The notes under the pieces were generated by a model, which saw only the letters and a program-made list of their open reading frames with translations, searched no databases and was not told where the DNA came from. Of a stretch of 64,000 nt of DNA, positions 51,801 through 64,000 are shown in pieces. This DNA comes from Chaetorhynchus papuensis (lineage: Eukaryota > Chordata > Aves > Passeriformes > Rhipiduridae). The number at the start of each line of letters is the position of its first letter. The stretch's first letter is position 1. A program made the position numbers and the translations under genes. Where the stretch lies: contig VWYX01000780.1 in the NCBI GenBank assembly GCA_013396525.1, positions 340,486-404,485 on the forward strand. Direction: 5' to 3'.

Positions 51801-52805
51801 TCCACCTCTCCTGTGCAGGTATCTCCCAGCTGGTATAAAATCAGTAATTAGTCACTGGAACTGAATTAGGGCATCTTGTCTGCCAGGCAAATTCTTTAAT
51901 CAATGAAAGATGGACTCATTTTCATTCTGAGGGCCAACGAAGATGCAAGTGCTGTATATAAAGCACAACAACTTTTAACAGAAATACTGAGAGAAGCCAT
52001 ACTTCCATGTCTAAATTACAGGGAGTAGAATAACTTTCCAGAAACTTGTGCAGACTTGTTAAAATGTTTAATTAGGCAGATCTGAACCTTAATCCTGAGC
52101 AAGTTTTCTAGCAAATTGTCCAAGTAAGGAGGCACTAAATCTTCATCATTTATTTTTAAATCTAACCACTGCTTTCATTATTTAAGTTTTTTAGATTAGT
52201 GAACAGAATAATTTATCACTTACACAATCTTTTTCTGTAGATTTCTAATGCACTACTGGGTGGGATTTGTGTTGAGTTCTTCTGAAATCTTTAGAAGTAG
52301 ATACCATTATCTGAGGAACTTCTCTCTCATAAGCCACTCATCCAAAGCAATGGATTAAAAGATTTTCCTTTCTATCTCATGTGGATAAGAAAACCTCTTG
52401 TTTGAAATCTGCTTCTGAACCAATTTTGCAATACAATCTGAGCTAGACTTGTTCAAAGCCCCTTGAATAGAATCAGCCACATTTTGGTTACTGAATTAAT
52501 AACTGACCAGCTTTAATGTAGTAAAACCTAGCATAATTAATGCATGTACAATTTCTGTGATGTACTAAGCTTCCAATAATATATAGATAAATATCTATAA
52601 TAAGAATTTTCAATCTACAAAGTGTGTATGCACAAGTATATATAGGCAGGCCATTCCCGACTCAGCACTTGGTTGTTCTTACTTTTTAAATATTTCTACA
52701 GATTTCAGTACTTGACAGTACACCTATTAAAATAAGCTGCAAACCAATAATAATCACTGAAAATAGATGCAATCTAAAGGGTAATAATGTGCAAAGCCTA
52801 TTCCT

Positions 52806-52880
52806 AACATATAATATACAATATACAATATACAATATATCATATATCATATATCATATATCATATATCATATATATGGC
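52806..52880. repeat. AT-rich minisatellite (ATATC/ATACA units)
   Basis: ATACAATAT units repeated three times pass into CATATATCAT units repeated about five times, ending in CATATATATGG. The array is almost purely A, T and C on this strand and rich in self-complementary ATAT steps. Confidence 0.9.
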
Positions 52881-53028
52881 ATATAATATATCTATATAAT
52901 AGATCATCCAAATAATAGATCATTCAAGTGCCATGCCAAGGTTATGTAACTGAGAGAGTAGAGGGCTAGTTCGTGTTTACAAAGGTCTTTTTTGCTTACA
53001 CTGAAATTCCTGAAAGTGCCTAAATGAT

Positions 53029-53048
53029 TTTTTTTTTTTTTTTTTTTG
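53029..53048. repeat. Poly-T tract (poly-A on the minus strand)
   Basis: About 20 T in a row inside the open frame at 52904-53548 (minus), where it reads as Lys codons. Confidence 0.9.
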
Positions 53049-56000
53049 TTTCTGAACTGTCTATTTTGTGAACTTTTCTCTCTAAGATTATTGTTTCCTT
53101 TGCTGTTCCCAATGGAGGATTTAATATATTCTATGGAATGCACTGTGCTGGCCATTCGTGAAATCCAAATCCAATTACCCTCAAACTCCTGCAGGATGGA
53201 CTGATGTGCAAGGTTGTAGGAACAATCCTTCAACCTTGCTTTATTTAAGGTGTCACTACTAGAAAGATGAATAGTTGTGTTTCTGTTTCCAAACATGTTA
53301 GCATTTCTGGAAATTTGCCATGCTCTTTTATGCAAACTATCTTGATGGATTTCACTGACATGCTTTTGGAAAGACCCATGACAGCAAAAAAAATGGTCCT
53401 TGTGATGTCTAGGCATTGCTCTACCACTGCCTGAATATTTTAAATGTGGTTGCAAAGCAGCCCTGAGATAATGGTTTCTGACCATCAGAGATGCATTTTT
53501 TAAAGGTAAGACATGCACAAGTAGACAAAATTCAGGTATTGGGTTCAAACCTTAATTAATTTCTCTTCTATTAGAAAGAGCTTTTAATCATTCTCTCACA
53601 AAATTGACTTCTGTTAGCTGGAAATTATGTGATAAAACATAGCTTTATCCAAATAGTCCCTTTGAATTAAAACCAGCAAATTCAGGGAGTGTCACCTTAA
53701 AAAATGTACACCTTAAAAATAAACCAAACTTACCGCTAACTTCATAAGACACTTGAAATTGTCTTTTATTTGCTAATATCAGAATAAAAACTGTATAAAT
53801 TTAAAAATTCAATTTCATTTCTTCTATGTCAGGGCCTTATTCTCTAAAAGCATATTTATGTCATATTAAAATAAAAAGACATACTATTCCTTTGACTAAA
53901 ATGATTCACGTGTGCTTTTATTGCTCAGCATATAAGGGTTTATTTCTCTAAATTGCTTTCACACTCACTCTGTCAGCAGTGAACAAAAGAAAGAGACGGG
54001 GAAACTGAAGCATAGTAAACTTACAAAATATGAATCCACCACTTCACTTAATTGGTTTGATTCCATAAAGCATAATTTATACCAACTAATTATACATTTT
54101 TTGTCATTTAAATGTTGAAGTAAATATAGCCCATCCATTTTTTCTTGAAGCTTATTTTAAGAATTGGAAACAAGCCACTGCTGTCCTGGCAGCTTGCTCA
54201 GACTGGTCCACTGCTTGATGAGTTAAGGGTTAGCCCATTAGCTTTCAGGAAGGATGTGCTGAAATATCTTTTTACTTAGCCAGCTATCACGTACATGAGT
54301 AGCTGAGAGAGAAAGGCCTGAGTTCCCTTCTGGACCGGAATGTATGCCTACATGTATGCAGCTTTTGTCCACTCTTCTCCCTTCAAAGGCAATGCTGTGT
54401 TATACCAAATTTTTGTTCAATTGATTGAACGATGTTATGACAGGAGAAGTACTTACGTTTTCATTCTTTGCCTTACTTTTTTTCCCTGGTTTTGGCAAAA
54501 ATCAAACATAGGTATGAAATATTTATTTTAATATTCACAAAATAGTTCTATCTTTAACAATGAAACATGCACAGCAATGCAGAAAGGAGCTGAACTAATG
54601 AAGAGCCAGGGAAGACAGAAAACACTTCTGGAAATAATTCTTAATAATAAAATAATTCAGATTAATTATTTCCTACTACTTTTAAAGAAAATATCCATTT
54701 TCTGAAATGTCAGTTTTCTGAAATGTGGGCCAATAGATACCTGCAGGTCAAACAACTCTAACAGAAATATATGTTTAGAGGTTTCCTCTCTGTTACACTC
54801 CTCATTACTAGGAGACATGCAAGGTGGGAGTTCCCCGCTGAATACGTTCAAAAGCACAGGTTCTAAATAAAAAATTCCGTGTTCAGCAGCATAGTCAGTG
54901 GTTTTTCATCAGTGATGCTGATAACCCATCCAAACTGCCTGTCTCCTTAAAGGACCCTCAATGAGATGAAGGTGTTCTGCGTTACCCTTTTTTTGCAAGC
55001 TTGTAATGTATTATTTATCAATGTAGCTTCTTCCAAATATTAATAATATATGTTCTCCTACTTCTGCCATGAAATCTTTTTTTTTTTCAGCTTTACTAAG
55101 TTTAGAAAATAAATTTAAACTTTATCCTGTGAAATTTAATATTGCCTTATTTGATTAGGTAATCTACATCATGGCTTCTTTGGCATAAGCCCTTTGCAAA
55201 ACTGTGGTCCTGATTCTGTAATGCAAAAACATTAACCCTGGAGCAATTTGTGTTAAAGGACCTTAAGTCCTTTTTTTCCCATCTGCACTTCCTGGCTTTG
55301 TTGACCAACAACGAGTAATAGGATACTGGAGGTCTCAATTCCAGCAACATTTAAGGGTTCCTGATCTCTTGCCAGGCCTGAACTTGGCACCTATGCAGAC
55401 CTGATTTTAAAGACTTATTTTCCACATAAACTAAAATTCTGGACAATTATCCTTTTAGCTGTGGTAGTCAAGCAAATGGCAAACTCCATTTCCTGGCAGG
55501 TAATTATTCCTAATCACTGCAATGTTTTCAGGGGAAAAAAAAAGAAAAATACAGTTGCTATGTTAGAAATATAATTCAAACTCTACTTTTTCTCACTTAG
55601 TTCTTTTGTTTAGCCGTAATTAGCTTTGTGTCTCTGTGAATTTCAGGCACACTACACATCATGTCACATACTGCTTAACCAAACAGGCCTGCTAAGTAAA
55701 TCCCCATTGATTGAGACTGTTGCCTGCAACACATGCAAAAAAAAAAAAAAAGGCTTGACCAATACACTGGAGTCCCCATACTGACATTTTAGCTTGTAAG
55801 CCATGTAAAGTGTTTGTTATTTTCAATATCCACACAAACCTCCAGTCTTATTCTTTTCTGTTTTGCTGAGAGTCACTGCTGTAATTTGTCTTTTGTGACA
55901 TTTGATGTAATAGAAGGAAAAGGTTTTCAACCTTACTAGCATGCAAAGTACAGGACAAGCTTGGTCTCTTGTGTGTGATTTTTTTGCTCCTTCATAGCAA

Positions 56001-57539
56001 CAATTGGGCCAAGATGTCATAACTGCAGTTCATGCATTAAATGAGACCTCGAGGCTATCTTCTTCAAAGAGGATGATATATTCCATGATTTCTCTGTGTC
56101 ACGAAAACTATCTCACATTATGCGAAACTTGTGCATTTTTGCACCACCACAGTAGATGAAAGCATACAATAAAATATAAAATACCAAGGCCCCTAACAAC
56201 AAAGGAAGTAAAATATACAACTGAAAAGCAGAATGGGAATGAGCACAGGGCACATGAAGCTTGCCAATGTACTGAGTCTTTCGGTCTCCAGAGTTACATT
56301 ATTTCCTCTTGTAGCCATGGTTCCCTTCCAATAGCAGGGGTTCCAGCTGAAATGAAGGAGCAGACTGAACAATGGGCAGTTTAACAAGCACTGAGGATGA
56401 AGACAGTAGAAATGCTGGTACAAAGAAGCCCTCTGGGATGATTTGCTTATTGATCAGGTTTGGAGCATCCCACAAGGGTTTTGACAGCACTTGTGAAACT
56501 AAAGGAGATACCACATGAGGTCTGACAAAATAAAGAAGTCTTAGGGTTGACATTTAGGCTAGCACATTAAACCTGAAGTTAAGGACATTCATAGTGGCAT
56601 AGTCTGAAGTAGTCTCACCATGTACAGTGAGGAGAAAGAGATTGAAAGGCAGAGCTTTAAATGCCTGGCTGAGTAAAAGTGGTGAGAAGTGAGTCACAAT
56701 ATTAGAATGTTGGGGCACTTGTTAAAGAACAGGAAAAATGCATAATTCATTTTGGCCATAAGAAGAATAGGCTTCTGGAAGTTTAAAAACTTTTCTATAA
56801 CCATTTTGATACGTAGTGAAAGGTTCAGAAGAATTTTCAGGTGCTGGAAAACACACAATTAAAAAAATGCAAAGGTATGCAGTTCAGACAAAGGGTGCAG
56901 TGATGAGAATTCTGCATCCTTCACTGGAGAATGCTACAAAAGGAGATGATAGCCCAGTAGGAAATGCAGAAGTGGTAGTTCATAAAGAATCAAACAGGGG
57001 ACCAGTAAAGAGGAGAAAGAAAGAAAGCCATAATATAAAGCCAAAGGTTAAAATGGGAGCTAGTACAGGTAACTTTAATGCCTAATGCTAAACAAGAATA
57101 TCAGCATAATACCTGTGTTCAATATCTGTGGGAAAGAAGAAAATCAGTCAAGCAGCATAGTATCAAGGAGCCAAATACACAGGGAAGTTACAGCAGACTT
57201 TATCAGTGGAGGAATAATGATGGTTGTTAAAGGAATCTCTGTCAACTAAGACTTAAAAAAGAGAACATCATTAACATTAGCTAGTCAGGAAACGTACCCT
57301 AGTTATTCTAAATTTTACAGCAACTATAATTAGTTTAACTGCAATATTTGTGCAGGAGCAATAAAAGCCAGAATTACAAGATGGTTGTATCCAGTTAAAT
57401 AAATAATAATAACAAGAAAGTGGAAATAAATGAAACTGAGGCATATTGCTGTAGAAATTCTGAATGGGATAGCTGAGACTGTTAAATCACTATGGGTGGT
57501 GTGGATGCTATCTAGGGATATCATTTAGAAGACCCACAG

Positions 57540-58650
57540 CAAATGTGCATATCCATTAAAAGGCAAATCTGTAAGGGCAAACAACATAGCTAATAAAAGC
57601 AAGAAGGCATCTTACAAAAAAATGAAGTTGTGTCTCAGGGAGGACAATAGAAAGAACCATAAAGTCTGCTTTATCTATAAAACCTCAATAAAGAAGACAA
57701 AAACTGAGTTTGAATAAATCTTTGCAAACAAGCTAATAATAATTGTCTTTTAAGACATCTGGAGGCAAAAGCCTGAGAGAAACTATATAAAGCCAGCCCA
57801 AAACTGAGATACAAAAGTGCTCAGAGAAGATAACATCACAAATGTAAAACTTAATATATTTTTTTCTTTGTTGTTAGGGTAGAAAAACTAGGGATTTTTT
57901 TTCTATCCTAGAACTTTATAGGGGACTCAGGAGAAGGTTAAATTAACTATCGAAGCAGTTGTGGAACAAATAGACACAACAGCAACAAATCATTTGGATT
58001 AGCTGTTACATGCCCAAGAGCCTGAAGAATGAAATAAGGGAACTATTATGATGTGCTATATTTTGCTTCAAACCACTGTGGCACAAGAAGGCTTGAAGGT
58101 ATAATATAACACTGATTTTTTTCCCCAAAAGTTCTCCAGGGAGTCTAGGGGAGCTAAGGATGGATCTGACTGACATGTACGGGCAAAACAGTAGGAGCAG
58201 ATATACGGAACTCAGAGAGAATTTCCCATATTGAACAAAGAGAAATCAACACATCTTCTCTAAATAAAGTTGATATTTTGCAGTGCTTTCTGAATTTTTG
58301 AAGATGTTAACATGCAGACAGTTATGTAAGGATAGATTCAAAAGAAATGAGGGGAAGCCATTTGTTGTATGATATATGATTAGTTTGTGTACCTTTGACA
58401 GAGGGTGTGGACTCAAATTTTAGGTAAGTTTCAAAGCAATGGGGGAACTTGCTGAAAGAAAAATACATTGAGGCTTGTTAAATACAAAGACACTATTAGA
58501 AGTAAATATAATTAGAAAGTAAAGAAGTTTTATGAAGTATTGTTTGGCCTGTTTTGTGGATACCCTCTAGATGTGAGTGTCAGAGACAGACGGAAGGACC
58601 AGATGGATCCTTCTTGTAACCTGACCTTTCATACATGCCTGCAAAAACAC
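57540..58650 (+). mobile_element. Old CR1/L3-like LINE remnant
   Basis: On the plus strand, segments follow the order of a CR1/L3 ORF2: a Lys-rich pre-RT region (about 57560-57700); CCCAAGAGCCTGAAGAATGAA (58012); GTTCTCCAGGGAGTCTAGGGG followed by the GGGCAAAACAGTAGGAGCAGA and GGAACTCAGAGAGAATTTCCC region (about 58130-58230), which is the RT segment around the first conserved motifs; GAGAAATCAACACATCTTC; GAAGATGTTAACATGCAGACAG; and an end-like GACCAGATGGATCCTTCTTG at about 58600. Stops and frameshifts are everywhere, and the middle of the RT is missing. It is opposite to CDH12 and clearly older than the minus-strand CR1 copies. Confidence 0.6.
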
Positions 58651-59554
58651 AGTACATTTTCAGACTGAGTGGAATTCAGACAAAAGAAGAATTTTTATAC
58701 AAGAGAAAACTTCACAGTTGCAGATGTGGTTTTGTACCTATGGAGCATTCATAATACATATAGTGGGATTTCAATTCATGGGCAAGGAAAGACATGCAAA
58801 GTAAAAATCTGCTGTGATCTCACTGCAGATTCATGAAATATATTATAATTTGAATTTGCCTTACTAACAAATTTTAGCAGCTAATTATTTTGGCATAGCT
58901 ATCAAGATTTATGCTTGATTAGTTTCTGCATTTTGAAGGTATGGAATATACAAAACTTCAGAAAATTTATGGAGACAAGTAAGTGACAATCCTCCTAATC
59001 ATACGCAGACTATGAAACTCCTTAAATTAGCGTACTTCTGAAAAGCCTCATTTAAACTAACTGAGGTGAAACATAATAAATTATCAGTGAATGATCACTG
59101 TTTTGAGGCTGCAAGTGTTTTAAAGGACCGATATAATCTTCTGGGCCAAGACACATAAAAACCTCTTCCTGAATATCATAACAATAATGCTTAGCATGAG
59201 CTAGCTCTACCTTAGTACCTGGAAGTCTCAGGTTATAACCTTTTGTAATTTGAAGGAATTCATGCAGTTTTCCTTGAAAAAATAGTATTTCCCAGATCAT
59301 TTTTATAGTGTAAATGAAATGAACTCTTAGGCTAAGGCTGGTCTTGTGGAATGACGGTATATTTCCTCTTAAAACTTCAACTCATATTTTCAAATTGAGC
59401 TTTATATTATTTAAAAAAAAAAAAAGGATATCTGATTTTCTTCATCATATACTGTTCTTTTTCCAGGATCTTAGTTTCTTATCTAAAGGACTTTCCCAAA
59501 TTAATACTTTCAGTCATGCTTATTTGGAAATCAGTGCTTTGGAATACTACATAC

Positions 59555-59722
59555 TCTTAGGAAATCTGGGTGGGTTGTCGTTGACATCCGTGAGAGTAAT
59601 GTTTACAGTGGTGGTACCAGCTAGTCCTCCCAGCTGTCCTCCCATGTCCTTGGCTTGGATTAGGACTTGATACTGTTCTTTCACTTCTCTGTCCATGTTT
59701 GGCAAAGCTGTTCTTATTACAC
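59555..59722 (-). CDS. CDH12: CDH12 exon, end of EC2 (168 bp)
   Basis: This is an internal coding exon of a type II classical cadherin, a calcium-dependent homophilic adhesion protein of the neuronal plasma membrane. Read on the minus strand it encodes the second half of the EC2 ectodomain, starting at the Gly-Val-Ile-Arg strand and ending with DVNDNPPRF, the calcium-binding linker between EC2 and EC3. The acceptor is a pyrimidine tract ending in CATAG and the donor is GTATGT. Both flanking introns are phase 1: the exon starts with two bases of a Gly codon and ends with one base of a Ser codon. The 168 bp length is the usual one for this exon in type II cadherins. The DREVKEQYQVLIQAKDMGG stretch matches CDH12 as I remember it from mammals. 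The preceding 120 bp exon is not in the window. Confidence 0.97.
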
Positions 59723-62700
59723 CTATGAGAAGAAATGGGAAAGAGAAGGAGCAAATAAACAAAGGGCTGTGATTGTTTACTCTTACAATTTAATACTAGA
59801 TCTCTTGAACCAGGAATAGAATTCTGAAATGGGTGATGAGAGGAGGTCACACAGAAACACGCAAATCACTCAGGCTTTTCAAAAGTGTGTTTGTCAGGTA
59901 TTCAACCACTCAAAAGGAGTGTTTTGTCTTTTCAATAGGACATGAATGCATGAAAGAGAATGATGTATTTTCACTAGGGATATGAATGTTGTGATCATAA
60001 TTTTGCCACATCGGGGATGAGGAACACTGCCTTGTACAGAGTGAGGAAATGTAGGAAGAGGTGGCATTGCATTGCGGAGCCTTCATCTTCAGTTGTTTCC
60101 AACCATTCACTTGCCAATAAATTCAAGTTACTGTAGGACAAGACAATGATCCTCTGTACAAAAGGAGGTCTTTATTAGTAGACTCTTCCTTTCTCCGAGA
60201 AAGTGTTCTTGATATAGCACAAAGATGCAGTGAATATTTGGGGAATTTCCTTAAAAAAAAGTAATTTAAGTATCACAATAAGACATCACCCCAATGACTT
60301 TTAGTCTTCAGTGATTTTGGACAGCTGATATCTAAGTAGATATGCCATAATCCCCCTTCTAATATGTTAAGAATATATAGGATAAAAGGAAGAGTTGGAG
60401 AGAGAAAGATGGGGAGAGAAAGGAAGAGGTACTATTGAACATACAAATTAGCTGATGAGGTTGTATAAAGCTATAGGGTTTGGGGTACTAAAGACTTTCT
60501 CTTGAAATCAAAGATGTAGAAGAAAATACATGCCTTTGTCAAAATTTGATGTGAATAGCATTGCAAAATGCTATATGTTCAACAACAGTTATCAGAAAAT
60601 GTCTAGGTGCATGTTGGTGCAGATAACATGCAAAATTGAAAAATAAACCTACTAGAAGTATGATTTTTCCTTGTTACTATTGGTTTAGAAAGTATTATTT
60701 TCTAGTATTAAACAATTTGATGTTTAAAACAGGTTTTTTAGCTGGTGTTAAAATGGGTCTGGAATGGCAGGAAGCGAACTTTAAGGACCATTCTCATCTT
60801 TATAGCAACTAACCACTGCTGTCTTAACAAGTCAGAATAGGAACCATTAGATTATAATACTTTTTCAGAGTCTAGAAATAACTTTGACCTAAATCTGCTA
60901 TTTCTGGAACCTATTAAAAATTCCCATTGATTTGAAATATGTAACAATTTCCTTTCTCTCCACTTGTAACATGATGATAATGACAACATTAATAGGAATC
61001 ACTGTTTTCCTGCCTAAGGATGGTGTATACCATACTGCACATGGTTTGCTCCAAGTGGAAATTTGAATTATAAAACAGCAAAAAAGAATTTTCATATTCA
61101 TGTGATATTCAGGAAAAAAAAATTTGCAAAGAGGATGAACTTTACTAGGTTTCCTCTTGAATCTCTTAGTCTTAATTACTGCTTAATTTGGCATTGTGGA
61201 AACTGTATGTTCCACAGTATTTTACAACATCTTTGGTGTTTTCATTTAAGGAGGAAAGACCTATGGGAATGAAAGACCTCCTGTGTTATACTAACAACAT
61301 GAAATAACATAGAATTATGGAATCATGGAATATGCTGAGTTGGAAGCCACCCATCAGGATCATCGAGTGCAACTCCTGGCTCTGCGCAGGACACAGAGTC
61401 ACACCATGTTCCTGAGAGTGTTTGTCCAAAGGCTTCTTGAACTCTGTCATGCTGGAGCTGTGACCACTTCCCTGGGGAGCCTGTTCTATTGCCCAAACAC
61501 CCTCTGGGTGAAAACCCATTCTCTGATAGCCAACCTAAACCTCCCCTGACTCAGCTTCAGGCCATTTCCTTGGGTCCTGTCACTGGTCACCACAGAGAGG
61601 AGATTGGTCCCCGCCCCTCCTCTTCCGCTCATGAGGATGTTGAAGACCACAATGAGGTTTCCCCTCAGTCTCCTCCAGGCTGAACAGACCAAGTGACCTC
61701 AGCCACTCCTCATGCAGCTTCCCCTCCTGACCCTTACCATCTTTGTGGCTGTCCTTTGGATGGTCTCTAATAGTTTAATGTCTTTTTTATATCATGGCAC
61801 CCAAAACTGCCCCCAGCACTCGAGGTGAGGCCGCCCCAGTGCAGAGCAGAGCAGGACAATCCCCTCCTTTGCCTGGCTGGCGATGCTGTGCCTGATGCCC
61901 CCAGGACAGGGTTGGCCCTCCTGGCTGCCAGGGCACTGCTGACTCAGATTCAACTTTCCCTCCACCAGGACCCCCAGGTCCCTTTCTGCAGTGCTACTTT
62001 CCAGCCCCTCATTCCCCTCATTCCCCAGTCTATACACAACCAGGGTCGCCCCATTCCAACTGCAAAATCTGGTACTTGTCCTTGTTAAGCTTCATATGTT
62101 TGGTGATTGTCCAGCTCTCTATTTTGTCAAAAATCTGCAGGGCCTCCCTGCCTTCAAGGGAGTCAACAGCTCCTCCCAGTTCAGTGTCATCAGCAATCTT
62201 ACATAGTGTTCCTTGCGCTCCTGCATCCAAGTAATCTGTGAAGACGTTGAAGAACATTGTTGAGGATGGAGCCCTGCAGAACCCCATTAGTGGCAGATCT
62301 GATGTCACCCCATTCACTATGACCCTTTGTGCCTGACCCATGAGCCAGTAGCTCACCCATCACATGATGTGGTGTTTATCCAGCTCTGTGCTGGACACTG
62401 TGTCCAGAAGGATCCTGTGAGAGACAATTTCAAAAGCTTTGCTGAAATCTAAAAATATTACAGAAAAACTGAGCATGGCTACACAGCGGGTTGTGAAGAG
62501 AAAATGCAGTTTATCTGGTTGATATAGGTGTGCTGGGTACAACTAAGTGGCTTTCTCAGAAATGTTCCAGGGGTTTTTCAGAAAATGAAGAATGGGCTAT
62601 CAATCTAGCAGTAAAGTTCCAAATCACCCATTGTTTATTCCTGTCTGAAAGTGTAAGGTCATTCTATATATTTTTCTGGAAAAAAAATATCTTCAGGAAA

Positions 62701-64000
62701 AAAAAAAAAAGAGTGAGAATAATTTCCATGTCTAGCAATTCATGGGCAGTTTTCCTTTTTCTGCCTACTCTATTTTAAAGGCTTAGACGAAACACTGAGA
62801 AAAATTACTTCCAAAATCAGTTCATACGGACAGGACAAATGTGAATTAAAGTTATCTTACCAGCAAAATAGAAGAATAAAGTATAGGTGAGAATCTGTGG
62901 GAAGGGAAGGGCTACAAATGTTGGTATTTCAACTTCAGCATCACAAACAACTGAATTTAAATCAAAAGGTTATTAGAATGTAGAGGCCTTTATGTGCATG
63001 TAATGATGTTCCAAGTTTTTGGAAATCCTTCGACCTTAAGATTTTACAATAAGGACTGTTCAACTGCAGAACCAAATAAATTTGATTTTCTTTTTTGTCT
63101 TTTCAGATGTCATCAATGTCAAATGTGCAGAAAACTATGGCCTCCATGAGATCACTGAAAACTTAAAATAGCATGTATGGCCAGAAGACTTGCTTTCCAA
63201 AGTTATTGACCCGTAATTCAGCAGGAGATCACTCACTTCCGTGGAAGAAAAAAACCCAGGTTCCAAGAAAAAACCTCCTGAATAAATAGTAACATCAATA
63301 CTCCTGCTGATACCAATTTGGATTTCAATAATATAACTGAAGTCAGAAGATGGACTAGAATACCGAGTCTAACAAAACCTGGGAACATCTAGCCATAAAT
63401 AAGAATATTGACCTCATAAACGTATCAAAAAATTGGGTGGAAAGGACATTTTAATGGTGGAAAAAAACATTTTCATAAGAAAAGAGAACATGTAGAGGAA
63501 AAATGAAAGGTTGTTTGTTTTAAGAGATGATCTCATGTTAAAATAACCCCTCGCATTAAAATCAGGAGAGCAATTTCGTAGCATTTAAAAGTACCCCCCT
63601 CATATAAGATTTGAGGCCTTAGAATGTGCCAGTCAAACAGTTGCTCTCCAGAAGGTACTGTACTGCATTTAACTCTCCCACTTCCACATGGTTTGCTTAT
63701 CTCCAACAAGAAGATGGAAAAAGATTAGAAGGTCAGTAAAGACAAGGAGTAAAAGGGGCAGCTATGACATCCAGACACATAGGGGTTAAAAACTATTTAG
63801 TTGTACTACTTTCATATCAGAGTAAATGTGTAACACCTATTAGGAGTGATTTGAGAAAGGAATAAGTGTAAAGTTGAGTGCTTGACAAACACAATCCTTA
63901 TTTCACACATAAAATTATGGTCAGTGCTTTCACTGTTACTGCTTTGCAATGAGATCTCGAGGTGGTAACAGAAAATTCCGCAACCATATCAACATCTGTG
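59723..64000 (-). other. CDH12: CDH12 intron, 5' part outside window
   Basis: Intronic sequence preceding the 168 bp exon. It was searched for the expected 120 bp EC1-EC2 exon and none was found, so the intron runs past the right edge. A 1.2 kb CR1 occupies 61309-62541. Bases 59.7-61.3 and 62.6-64.0 kb have no recognised content. Confidence 0.85.
61309..62541 (-). mobile_element. CR1 LINE with reverse-transcriptase remnants
   Basis: The left edge has AGAATTATGGAATCATGG, the CR1 3' terminus read on the minus strand. Moving right, the minus strand encodes in several frames the carboxy end of ORF2 (DLGVLVEGKLNLSQQCPGSQ, then ALGRPHLECWGQFW), then CKIADDTELGG, the polymerase active-site motif with both Asp residues kept, and VIFLDFSKAFEIVSH, an upstream RT motif. 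At least four frames are needed, so the copy is dead. About 1.23 kb remain and the 5' part (ORF1, endonuclease, first RT motifs) is missing, the normal pattern for CR1. It lies in the same orientation as CDH12 and is the same subfamily as the 44.3 kb fragment. Confidence 0.95.

Larger units (their letters stand above)
41607..59554 (-). other. CDH12: CDH12 intron (17,948 bp)
   Basis: Phase 1 intron, donor GTATGT and acceptor GTCACAG. It holds a short CR1 at 44292-44432, an AT minisatellite at 52806-52880 and an old plus-strand CR1/L3-like remnant at about 57.54-58.65 kb. The long stretches 41.6-44.3, 44.4-52.8, 53.0-57.5 and 58.7-59.5 kb show no gene. The one open frame of note (52904-53548, minus) is discussed under findings. 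Confidence 0.9.

Noticed and set aside
56816..57085. 89-codon Lys-rich plus-strand frame just before the old LINE
   Set aside because: It was considered as LINE ORF1, but no motif could be matched, so it is left as intron.
59723..64000. Search for the preceding 120 bp CDH12 exon
   Set aside because: No match to its expected residues near an AG/GT pair in this stretch, so the exon is placed outside the window.

Overview
The window is vertebrate nuclear DNA, almost certainly avian. It is AT-rich and intron-dominated. It carries CR1 retroposons whose ends show the bird-type terminal repeat, plus an endogenous retrovirus with an LTR of a kind I recognise from avian genomes. I cannot name the species from sequence alone.

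The only cellular gene I can support is CDH12 (cadherin-12, a type II classical cadherin of brain), read on the minus strand. Six internal coding exons lie at 59555-59722, 41419-41606, 31044-31297, 7827-7963, 1118-1239 and 598-715. They are 168, 188, 254, 137, 122 and 118 bp long, which is the conserved type II cadherin exon series. Every junction has AG/GT borders and the phases join without a break. Together they encode the end of EC2, all of EC3 and EC4, and most of EC5. The signal peptide, prodomain, EC1 and start of EC2 must lie beyond the right edge. The end of EC5, the membrane span and the catenin-binding tail must lie beyond the left edge.

Everything else is intronic. Reading left to right: 1-1.24 kb, two exons separated by a 402 bp intron; 1.24-7.8 kb, an intron with a CR1 3' end, a possible MIR and a 20 bp tandem repeat; 7.8-31.0 kb, a 23 kb intron with an old plus-strand CR1/L3-like remnant, a CR1 at 20.3 kb and a decayed class II-like provirus at 25.8-28.6 kb; 31.3-41.4 kb, an intron with a palindromic repeat, a possible LTR and the 5' half of a CR1 carrying the ORF1 esterase-like region; 41.6-59.6 kb, an intron with a short CR1, an AT minisatellite and a second old CR1/L3-like remnant; 59.7-64 kb, an intron with a 1.2 kb CR1 that keeps recognisable reverse-transcriptase motifs.

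No tRNA, rRNA, CRISPR, CpG island, promoter of a cellular gene or previously undescribed system was found. The most interesting items are the provirus (an in-frame gag to RNase H joint left by a deletion, CpG-decayed primer-binding site, triplicated U3 motif, acidic gag stretch expanded into a GAA repeat) and the CR1 copy that kept its 5' half and lost its 3' half.
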